Assembly: GCA_030619365.1 (NCBI GenBank)
Contig: JAUXBQ010000193.1
Span: forward strand, 1-5,033
Direction of reading: 5' to 3'
From: a candidate division FCPU426 bacterium
GTDB taxonomy: Bacteria; Oederibacteriota; JAAXVQ01; JAUVAV01
DNA length: 5,033 bases
Shown: positions 1-5,033 of the stretch, piece by piece
Layout: each line of letters starts with the position of its first letter
Position numbering within the stretch: the first letter of the stretch is position 1
Program-made: the position numbers and the translations under genes
The notes under the pieces: model-generated
Database searches by the model: none
What the model saw: only the letters and a program-made list of their open reading frames with translations
What the model was told of the DNA's origin: nothing

Positions 1-737
1 ACCGCCACTTGTCCGGGTAAAGTGGGCAACAAAAATTCTCTTTTTAAGCTAAAGAAGGCCTCGCGGGAATACCTGGCGTGAAGCAGCGAATGACGGTCCG
101 CATGCATGCGCCAAGCCAGCAGGGTCTGAGGCAGTTTGGCAAACCGAGCACCCCGGCTGCGCAGGCGCAGCCACAAATCGTAATCTTCCGGCAATCCATT
201 GTCCTGGTAGCCGCCGGCGGCCAAAATCGTCTGTTTACGGAACATGACAGAGGGATGGGCAATTGGGCTTTCGATGAAAAAGTTCCGGTCGATCTCGTCC
301 GGCGTAAGCAAGGTGTTTTGCCAGGCCTCGTAGAGTTGAAATCCTTCGGCCAGGTTATCTCTTGGGAAAGAAACCGTACGGCTCGCAATCAGGGTAAGGG
401 CGGGATCAGCAATTAAGGCCGTGACCTGCCGCTCGATCCGGTCTCGCCGGCATATGTCGTCTCCGTCCATACGCGCCACCAGATCGCCCCGGCAGACGCG
501 CAGCCCTAAGTTGAGCGCCCCCACCAGGCCCACCCGGCCCGGTTCCAGCAGTTTTATCCGCTGATCCCCTTGGGCGTGTTCGGCAATGATACGCCGCGTA
601 TCATCCGCGGACCCGTCGTCCACAGCAATGATTTCAAAATGAGGGTAGGTTTGCCGAAACAGACTTTGCAGGCAGGTGCGCAGAAAGACCGCGGCATTGT
701 ACAGCGGCAACAGGATGGACACCAGCGGCGTGTTCAT
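1..737 (-). CDS. Family 2 glycosyltransferase (3' end beyond window)
   Basis: This is probably a cytoplasmic GT-A-fold glycosyltransferase that moves a sugar from a nucleotide-sugar donor to a growing surface polysaccharide or glycan; donor and acceptor cannot be read from the sequence. I translated it by hand: 245 codons from the ATG at 737-735 run without a stop to the left edge. Residues 5-14 (LVSILLPLYN) form the first beta strand of the family, VDDGS (39-43) is the nucleotide-binding motif and MDGDD (90-94) is the metal-binding DXD-type motif. SPIAHPSVMFR (157-167) and PEDYDLWLR (183-191, with the acidic pair of the active site) follow. No membrane segment is visible in the part present. 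Family members of this type are often around 300 residues, so a modest C-terminal part is missing. A purine-rich GGGGGGAG lies 6 nt before the ATG, and a strong promoter lies just upstream, so it is likely transcribed separately from the cluster before it. Family is sure; substrate is unknown. Confidence 0.93.
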   Translation of the reverse strand, partial: MNTPLVSILLPLYNAAVFLRTCLQSLFRQTYPHFEIIAVDDGSADDTRRIIAEHAQGDQRIKLLEPGRVGLVGALNLGLRVCRGDLVARMDGDDICRRDRIERQVTALIADPALTLIASRTVSFPRDNLAEGFQLYEAWQNTLLTPDEIDRNFFIESPIAHPSVMFRKQTILAAGGYQDNGLPEDYDLWLRLRSRGARFAKLPQTLLAWRMHADRHSLLHARYSREAFFSLKREFLLPTLPGQVA

Positions 738-743
738 AAAAGG

Positions 744-753
744 CTCCCCCCTT
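744..753 (-). promoter_or_regulatory. Ribosome binding site of the glycosyltransferase
   Basis: On the minus strand AAGGGGGGAG ends 6 nt before the ATG at 737. It is a good but non-perfect Shine-Dalgarno and supports this ATG as the start. Confidence 0.6.
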
Positions 754-777
754 GAACCTCACGGTTTTGAAAACGCC

Positions 778-805
778 ATTATACCAGGAATAGACCCGCT
801 GGCAA
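778..805 (-). promoter_or_regulatory. Vegetative-sigma promoter with extended -10, driving the glycosyltransferase
   Basis: Read on the minus strand, 800-805 is TTGCCA (5 of 6 against the TTGACA -35 consensus). A 16 bp spacer follows, and 778-783 is a perfect TATAAT preceded by TGG (784-786), which gives the TGn extended -10. Transcription would start near 771, leaving a leader of about 35 nt before the ATG at 737. It lies in the only non-coding gap of the window and points straight into the glycosyltransferase. The sequence match is direct; activity is inferred. Confidence 0.72.
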
Positions 806-851
806 GCGCGCAGAGAACCGAAGCATCAGCCAAGCGTTGCTCCCTTGTCAC

Positions 852-2525
852 CTACCCTTTTATCTTTTCATAGGGCCACATGGCCACGCCGCCGTCCATG
901 ACCCGCACTTTTTTGAATCCCTCGGCCTTCAAGATCAGCGCTGCTTCATACCCGCGCAGGGAGATTTTACAAAAAGCGACAATTTCCTGGTCTTTCGGGA
1001 GCTCCTGCCAGCGTTTGCGGAGCGCGCCCAGCGGGATCAGGGTTGAGTTCGGCAAGCGAACTTCGTCGTATTCTCCCTGACTACGCGTATCCAGGAATAT
1101 AAAATCCCTCTTTTGGTCCAACATCCCCTTAACCTCCCTGGCGCTCACTCCGTCCAGGTACCCGTCCATTTTATTCCGGGCGACATTGGCGGCTGTTATA
1201 AGATTGTCCATGGCCGGGGAATAGGGTGGCGCGTAGCAAAGATCCAGATTGGCAATCTGGTCCACCGTCATCCGGGCGGTAAGGGCCGTAACCGCCACGT
1301 CCAGGCGCTTATCCGCATCACCCGGGCCTGTGGCTTGCACGCCCAGCAAACGCCGCGTCTTGGTATCCACCACGATCTTCAGGAACAAAGATTTGGCCTC
1401 CGGCATAAAATGGGCCCGGTCCGGGCCGGGCGCGGAAGCGGTAACCACTTTATAATTCATTTCACGCGCTGTTGCTTCCGTCAGCCCGGTCCGGGCTACC
1501 GCATAGTCAAAAACCTTGCATATGGTGCTTCCCAGCACGCCGGGAAAAGTATCCCGCACGCCGCAGATGTTATTCGCCGCCACCCGGGCCTGCTTGTTGG
1601 CCGTTGAGCCCATGGGCATATAACAAACCTTGCGAGTCGCCAAGTCGCGGCATTCCACGCAATCACCGGCCGCATAAATATCCGGATCCGAAGTCGCCTG
1701 ATAAACATCCACTTTAATGGCGCCCGTGGCGCCGATATCCAAACCGGCCGCCTTGGCCAATTGCACCTGGGGACGCACGCCTACCGAGAGAATGACCATA
1801 TCCGCCGGAAGGGTTCCCTGGTCGGTAACCACCTCCTTGACCTGATCTTTGCCTGTAAAAGCTTCCACCTTGGTCGAGGTGAGGATTTTAACCCCGTGTG
1901 ACTCCAGGTGCTGGGCCACCAGTTGCGCCATTTCCCAATCCAACATGCGAAATATTTGAGGAAACATCTCCACGATCGTAACCCGGCAGCCTTTTTTCAC
2001 CAGGGCCTCGGTCATCTCCACGCCTATTAAGCCGCCTCCCACAATAACCACGTCGCGGGCTTTTTCTTTGGCCAAAACCGCCTTTATGCCGTCCGCATCT
2101 TGCACGCCGTGCAGTGTGAAAACATTCTTCAGTTCTTTTCCAGGCAAGGGCGGAACCAGCGGTAAAGACCCGGTGGCTAATATGAGCTTGTCGTACTCCC
2201 GCCAGGATTCCTCCCCGTCGGAGTTCCGGCGAATTCGCACCCGCTTACCCGGGCGGTCGACCTCCAGCGCCTCGGTCTCGGTCAAAACGTGCACATTCTT
2301 TACTTTCTGAAAAAACACCGGGTCGCGCACTACCCCCACCGGCGTACACATTAATTCTTTTTGCTCCTTGACCTCGCCGGAAACGTAGTACGGCAGCCCA
2401 CAGCCGGCATAAGACAAATATTTGTCTTTTTCTATAATCGTGACATCCGCCTCGGGGTTCAGGCGAATGATTTTCGAGGCTGCCTTGGGTCCGGCAGCCA
2501 CGCCCCCGATAATGACGACTTTCAT
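852..2525 (-). CDS. CoA-disulfide reductase-like flavoprotein with C-terminal rhodanese domain (CoADR-Rhd)
   Basis: This is a cytoplasmic FAD- and NAD(P)H-dependent oxidoreductase of 557 residues. Characterised relatives reduce CoA disulfide, CoA persulfide or polysulfide, with the rhodanese domain handling sulfane sulfur. FAD binding is seen at 3-12 (VVIIGGVAAG) and in AAGDC (285-289). SYAGCGLPYY (38-47) carries the single redox cysteine, Cys42, of this class rather than a CXXXXC pair. VIVGGGLIGVE (160-170) is the NAD(P)H-binding Rossmann motif. YAPPYSPAMD (431-440) is the conserved C-terminal motif of the NADH oxidase/CoADR dimer domain. Residues about 463-557 are a rhodanese domain with FLDTRSQGEYD (477-487) and an active-site loop CKISLRG beginning at Cys519. 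The length fits the fused family, with no truncation. The ATG overlaps the stop of the preceding hydrolase gene as ATGA and has a perfect AAGGAGG 7 nt upstream, so the start is well supported. It is the last gene of the overlapping cluster. The exact disulfide or persulfide substrate is not determined by sequence. Confidence 0.95.
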   Translation of the reverse strand: MKVVIIGGVAAGPKAASKIIRLNPEADVTIIEKDKYLSYAGCGLPYYVSGEVKEQKELMCTPVGVVRDPVFFQKVKNVHVLTETEALEVDRPGKRVRIRRNSDGEESWREYDKLILATGSLPLVPPLPGKELKNVFTLHGVQDADGIKAVLAKEKARDVVIVGGGLIGVEMTEALVKKGCRVTIVEMFPQIFRMLDWEMAQLVAQHLESHGVKILTSTKVEAFTGKDQVKEVVTDQGTLPADMVILSVGVRPQVQLAKAAGLDIGATGAIKVDVYQATSDPDIYAAGDCVECRDLATRKVCYMPMGSTANKQARVAANNICGVRDTFPGVLGSTICKVFDYAVARTGLTEATAREMNYKVVTASAPGPDRAHFMPEAKSLFLKIVVDTKTRRLLGVQATGPGDADKRLDVAVTALTARMTVDQIANLDLCYAPPYSPAMDNLITAANVARNKMDGYLDGVSAREVKGMLDQKRDFIFLDTRSQGEYDEVRLPNSTLIPLGALRKRWQELPKDQEIVAFCKISLRGYEAALILKAEGFKKVRVMDGGVAMWPYEKIKG

Positions 2526-3400
2526 ACACTTTCCTCCTTATTAATTTTTACACCATCGGGCAAAGTAAAAGTATAGACCCGGCCCGCCTCACTGACACTG
2601 CACCGCGATTGGAAACGTCCGCATAATTTCTCCGTCGCCACATCACCCGTGCAGTGGGCGGGATGAACTTGCCCGACCTCGAGCATCTCCAAGCCCTCCA
2701 GCGTGCGCTCCAGCCGATTCTCGGCTGCATGCAGCAGATGCATGCCGCCGATTACGGCGTGGAACCTGCGGCCGGGCCGCAGCTTCCGGATATATTGCAG
2801 AGTGTTGATCACGCCGGCATGGGCGCAGCCCAACAGCACCACCAGGCCCTCCCGCGCTTCGAAAAACACGGCTTGATCGTCCGGCAAATCATCCGGCTGC
2901 GAGCCTTGCGGATCCTTATAAAAAGGACCCCCGGTGTCTTCAAAATCCGTGCGGCGCGGCACAGGGCCCGTAACCATGAGCCCGGGAAATACTTCCGTCA
3001 ATTGCTCCGTATTCACGATTTTTTCCGCTCCGGAGCGTGCGCTCGCCGCAATGGCCGGCGCCAAGCCGATCTCCCGCAAGGGACCCTCTGCTTTTCTGGC
3101 AAATTTCGGGCCAAAGGCGGTTGGATGGCAATACAAGACAGGCCGGCGGGCGGACGCGAAAACATCCGGCAAGCCGCCGACGTGATCATAGTGCCCGTGG
3201 CTCAAGATTACCGCTTCCAGGCGTTCCCACGGCAGGGAAAGCGCCGCCACGTTGGGCGCGAGGGCCTGCCCCGAGCCCGTGTCCAGCAAGGCGTGACGTC
3301 CTTGGTACTCGATCCAGGCGCTCCAGCCGTGCTCCGCGCGCAGGCCGCTGTTGCCGGCCTCGTCGTTAACGACCACCACCACCCGGCATTCAGACCGCAT
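2522..3400 (-). CDS. MBL-fold metallo-hydrolase, DHPPP-synthase-like group
   Basis: This is a metallo-beta-lactamase-fold protein of 292 residues from the start chosen here, probably cytoplasmic with a dinuclear metal site. It matches the group often annotated as 7,8-dihydropterin-6-methyl-4-(beta-D-ribofuranosyl)-aminobenzene-5'-phosphate synthase (a methanopterin-related name); most bacterial members have no proven substrate. Numbering from the ATG at 3400: LLDTGSG (38-44), SHGHYDHVGG (67-76, the HxHxDH metal motif), LLGCAHAGVINTL (189-201), GGMH (218-221) and HPAHCTGD (246-253, late metal-binding histidines) are all present and intact. An in-frame ATG at 3469 would give 315 residues, but it would overlap the thioesterase by 80 bp and its extra 23 residues resemble no part of the family. 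The start at 3400 gives the usual N-terminus (CRVVVVVNDEAGN) and an 11 bp overlap. No clear Shine-Dalgarno precedes it, so translation is probably coupled. No pterin gene is nearby; neighbours suggest a thiol, thioester or sulfur-related substrate, which is inference. Confidence 0.9.
   Translation of the reverse strand: MRSECRVVVVVNDEAGNSGLRAEHGWSAWIEYQGRHALLDTGSGQALAPNVAALSLPWERLEAVILSHGHYDHVGGLPDVFASARRPVLYCHPTAFGPKFARKAEGPLREIGLAPAIAASARSGAEKIVNTEQLTEVFPGLMVTGPVPRRTDFEDTGGPFYKDPQGSQPDDLPDDQAVFFEAREGLVVLLGCAHAGVINTLQYIRKLRPGRRFHAVIGGMHLLHAAENRLERTLEGLEMLEVGQVHPAHCTGDVATEKLCGRFQSRCSVSEAGRVYTFTLPDGVKINKEESV
2533..2539 (-). promoter_or_regulatory. Ribosome binding site of the CoADR-Rhd gene
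   Basis: A perfect AAGGAGG lies 7 nt before the ATG at 2525, inside the last codons of the upstream hydrolase gene. With the ATGA stop/start overlap it suggests both coupling to and independent initiation from the upstream reading frame. Confidence 0.85.
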
Positions 3401-3848
3401 TTGCCCGGCCGTCCGACGCCCATTCGGCCCGAATGAACTTTCCCTGAGCCGAGGCTTTACAGCAGCCATCCTGGCTGAGTTCCGAGCGGACCAGGCTCAT
3501 CCCGTGCGCCTGTTTCTCCAGCCACGCCCGGACCGAGGCCGAACGGCCGATGGCGACCGGAGCGTGAAAGCGCACGTTGAGCTCGGCGGTTACGGCGACT
3601 TTTCCGCTGGCGAACAGGCAGTTGGTCATGGCGCTGTCCAGCAAAGTGGCTATCACCCCGCCTTGCAGCCATTCACAGTAACCGGCGAATTTATGCTCAC
3701 AGTCAAAATCCGCCTGTACCGTTCCCTCACCCACGACCTGGAACTTCAATTGCAATCCCTGGGTGTTGTTTAAGCCACAGGCGATACAGTCCGCATGTAC
3801 TGTATCCCTGGTTTTCTCCAGTCGCTCCTGGCCGGTCTTAGTGATCAC
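3390..3848 (-). CDS. Hotdog-fold acyl-CoA thioesterase of PaaI type
   Basis: This is a small cytoplasmic hotdog-fold protein of 152 residues that probably hydrolyses an acyl-CoA or similar thioester; relatives act as dimers or tetramers. LQGGVIATLLDSAM (61-74) is the central-helix motif of the 4HBT/PaaI family, with the likely catalytic acid Asp71. VTAELNVRFHAPV (86-98) is the following core strand. An N-terminal DCIACG (20-25) has two close cysteines, as seen in a PaaI-like subgroup. The usual HGG histidine is replaced by Gln62, so activity may be altered. The gene starts with GTG at 3848, overlapping the TAA of the Mrp-ORP gene by 11 bp; GGGGA lies 9 nt upstream. No better in-frame start is visible, and the Cys motif follows closely. 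It overlaps the next gene by 11 bp, so it should be co-translated with both neighbours. Fold is confident; substrate is unknown. Confidence 0.88.
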   Translation of the reverse strand: MITKTGQERLEKTRDTVHADCIACGLNNTQGLQLKFQVVGEGTVQADFDCEHKFAGYCEWLQGGVIATLLDSAMTNCLFASGKVAVTAELNVRFHAPVAIGRSASVRAWLEKQAHGMSLVRSELSQDGCCKASAQGKFIRAEWASDGRANAV

Positions 3849-4176
3849 AGAGGTTTTTCCCCGGCTGCAGGGTTTTCTGCAAATAAGCGGTCACCAGTTC
3901 TTCCGTGCTGCCGCTGGAAACGCCGACCACCGTCTCAATTCCCGCTTGGGTGAACAACTCCTGCGCCCGCTGTCCCATGCCGCCGGAAATAATGACCTTC
4001 ACACCCTGCTCCTGCAGCCAGCGGGGCAGGACGCCGGGTTCATGCCCCGGCGGTTTCAGCCGGGACTGATTCATAATCCGGCCGGTTTCCTGCTCCACCT
4101 CCGAGATGGCGAATTCATCACAGTGACCGAAATGCTGGCTCAACTCGCCCTGAACCAAGGGAACGGCGATTTTCAT
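3838..4176 (-). other. ORP/NifX-like domain, possibly also made as a separate protein from an internal start
   Basis: Residues from the ATG at 4176 form a complete 112-residue domain of the dinitrogenase iron-molybdenum cofactor (NifX/ORP) family, which is also common as a free-standing protein of about this size. Seen directly: IAVPLVQGELSQHFGHCDEF near the N-terminus, PPGHEPGVLPRWLQEQG (42-58), VIISGGMGQRAQELF (61-75) and a C-terminal CDH. Family members bind metal-sulfur clusters such as molybdenum-containing ones. A perfect AAGGAGG lies 6 nt before this ATG, better placed than any other site in the cluster except that of the CoADR gene. It is in frame with the Mrp part, so both a fusion and a free ORP could be made from one mRNA. 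Domain identity is firm; separate expression is inference. Confidence 0.6.
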
Positions 4177-5033
4177 GCTAGACCTCCTTGTTTTTTTGTT
4201 TGGAAAGCCATCCAGAACCGCGCGCGTCATTTTCTGAAAGGATTGCGCCACTCTCGTGGTTTGGTCTTCAGACAGATGTAAACGCCCCTGATCCCCCCCC
4301 AGCATAATGTTTAAATCCAAGGGAATCCGGCCGAAAAAGTTCAACTGGTTTTCCCTGGCCAGGTGTTCACCACCTCCCTGTTTGAACACCGCCACCTCCC
4401 GGCCACAATCCGGGCACGTCCAACCGCTCATATTTTCCACCACGCCCAGGATGGGTAATTCCACTGACCGGCAAAACGTCAAGCAGCGGCGCACATCGGC
4501 CACAGCCAGCATTTGGGGGGTGGTAACCACCACCGCACCCGCGGGCCGGCCGACCATTTGCGCCACGCTTAGGGGCTCGTCACCCGTGCCCGGCGGCGAA
4601 TCCACGATCAAGTAATCCAGCTTTCCCCATTTCACCTGGCTTAAAAACTGGCGGATCATGGAATGTTTTCGCGGCCCCCGCCAGATGACCGCGTCTTTTT
4701 GATCAGGTAGCAGGAAGCCTATGGACATGAGGGATAGATTGGGCAGCACGCGCGCGGGATATAGCTGATTCTCGTCCCCTTGCAGAACGTGCTCCTCCAG
4801 GCCGAAGAGCCTGGGCTGACTGGGTCCGTGCAGATCGATATCCAACAGTCCGATTTTCAGGCCTTCCCCGGCCAAACCCACGGCCAGCTTGGCGGCCACA
4901 GTGCTTTTACCCACACCGCCCTTGCCCGAGAGGACCAACAGCTTCATCCCGATCCCGCTCATGGATTCCTGGAGCAGCATTTCCTCGAGTTGAGAATCAA
5001 GGCCATCCGTTTTTTTTATTTCATCCTGACTAT
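3838..5033 (-). CDS. mrp: Mrp/NBP35-type iron-sulfur carrier ATPase fused to an ORP (NifX-like) domain, 5' end beyond window
   Basis: This is a cytoplasmic P-loop ATPase thought to bind and deliver iron-sulfur clusters, joined to a NifX/'orange protein' type metal-cluster domain. Fusions of this kind (MrpORP) are known from sulfate reducers. Numbering from the internal ATG at 4980: GKGGVGKST (19-27) is the deviant Walker A, DIDLHGPS (47-54) the switch I region, LIVDSPPGTGDEP (124-136) Walker B/switch II, ENMSGWTCPDCG (182-193) carries the cluster-binding C-P-D-C pair, and RIPLD (218-222) is a usual Mrp element. The ORP part starts at Met269, with HFGHCDEF, PPGHEPGVLPRWL, ISGGMGQRA and a final NLCDH. 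The ATG at 4980 is unlikely to be the true start: GAGGAA sits too close to it, and the frame stays open for 17 further codons (SQDEIKKTDG...) to the right edge without another start codon. Those residues fit the polar N-terminal arm before the P-loop in this family. It is the first visible gene of the cluster. See the A7 tract at the domain junction. Confidence 0.93.
   Translation of the reverse strand, partial: SQDEIKKTDGLDSQLEEMLLQESMSGIGMKLLVLSGKGGVGKSTVAAKLAVGLAGEGLKIGLLDIDLHGPSQPRLFGLEEHVLQGDENQLYPARVLPNLSLMSIGFLLPDQKDAVIWRGPRKHSMIRQFLSQVKWGKLDYLIVDSPPGTGDEPLSVAQMVGRPAGAVVVTTPQMLAVADVRRCLTFCRSVELPILGVVENMSGWTCPDCGREVAVFKQGGGEHLARENQLNFFGRIPLDLNIMLGGDQGRLHLSEDQTTRVAQSFQKMTRAVLDGFPNKKTRRSSMKIAVPLVQGELSQHFGHCDEFAISEVEQETGRIMNQSRLKPPGHEPGVLPRWLQEQGVKVIISGGMGQRAQELFTQAGIETVVGVSSGSTEELVTAYLQKTLQPGKNLCDH
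4183..4189 (-). promoter_or_regulatory. Internal perfect Shine-Dalgarno before the ORP domain
   Basis: AAGGAGG on the minus strand lies 6 nt before the in-frame ATG at 4176, inside the Mrp-ORP reading frame, where it encodes part of a Thr-Arg-Arg linker. Its quality and spacing are those of a true start rather than of chance coding sequence. Confidence 0.7.

Larger units (their letters stand above)
738..851 (-). other. Intergenic spacer between the CoADR-Rhd and glycosyltransferase genes
   Basis: This is the only non-coding gap in the window. It contains the extended -10 promoter and the ribosome binding site of the glycosyltransferase. After the TAG at 854-852 I see no GC-rich hairpin followed by a T-run, so no intrinsic terminator for the four-gene cluster can be called; the transcript may read through or end by another mechanism. 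Confidence 0.6.

Noticed and set aside
44..388. 114-codon open frame on the minus strand
   Set aside because: It is an out-of-frame reading within the glycosyltransferase, whose real frame runs from 737 to the window edge with all GT2 motifs.
740..753. Small hairpin AAGG-GGGGAG-CCTT over the glycosyltransferase ribosome binding site
   Set aside because: A 4 bp stem is too weak to call an RNA switch; it may be chance in a G-rich SD region.
798..840. Possible terminator after the CoADR-Rhd gene
   Set aside because: Only 3-4 bp imperfect stems can be drawn, and no T-run follows, so it does not qualify as an intrinsic terminator.
1113..1607. 164-codon open frame on the plus strand opposite the CoADR gene
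   Set aside because: Antisense shadow of an unambiguous flavoprotein gene; no family motif.
2654..3436. 260-codon open frame on the plus strand
   Set aside because: It lies antisense to the MBL hydrolase, which has every family motif. The translation shows no recognisable domain and is typical of long shadow frames opposite GC-rich genes.
3401..3469. Longer start for the MBL hydrolase at 3469
   Set aside because: It would add 23 residues unlike the family and overlap the thioesterase by 80 bp, with no spaced ribosome binding site. The ATG at 3400 fits family length and operon style.
3763..4281. 172-codon open frame on the plus strand opposite the ORP domain
   Set aside because: It crosses two well-supported minus-strand coding regions and shows no domain.

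Overview
The window looks like part of an anaerobic bacterial chromosome. The likeliest source is an anaerobic member of the Bacillota (a Desulfotomaculum/Pelotomaculum/Moorella-type lineage) or another anaerobe with sulfur metabolism. This is inferred from the gene set (an Mrp-ORP iron-sulfur carrier and a CoA-disulfide-reductase-rhodanese), the perfect AAGGAGG ribosome binding sites and the fairly GC-rich coding sequence. No single marker fixes the taxon. All five genes are on the minus strand, so they are transcribed from high to low coordinates.

Region 5033 to 852 is a tight four-gene cluster in which every junction overlaps. (1) An Mrp/NBP35-type P-loop ATPase is fused to an ORP/NifX-like domain; its 5' end lies beyond the right edge. 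(2) A small hotdog-fold thioesterase of PaaI type overlaps it by 11 bp. (3) A metallo-beta-lactamase-fold hydrolase of the DHPPP-synthase-like group overlaps by 11 bp. (4) A CoA-disulfide-reductase-like flavoprotein with a C-terminal rhodanese domain overlaps by 4 bp (ATGA). The overlaps argue for one transcript and translational coupling. Together the products suggest a module for iron-sulfur (or other metal-sulfur) cluster handling and for sulfane sulfur, CoA-thiol and thioester chemistry. That joint role is inference.

Region 851 to 738 is a 114 bp spacer with a very good extended -10 promoter (TTGCCA, 16 bp, TGG-TATAAT) and no recognisable terminator. Region 737 to 1 is a family 2 glycosyltransferase, open to the left edge and so lacking its 3' end. 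It probably starts a separate cell-surface polysaccharide unit.

The most interesting spot is the Mrp/ORP junction (4173-4203). The two domains are in one frame, but an A7 tract and a perfect Shine-Dalgarno lie directly before an internal ATG. In both other frames the Mrp part would stop exactly at that ATG. This suggests a very recent fusion, a slippage or phase-variable switch, dual translation, or a homopolymer error. I found no RNA gene, CRISPR array, insertion sequence or long repeat.
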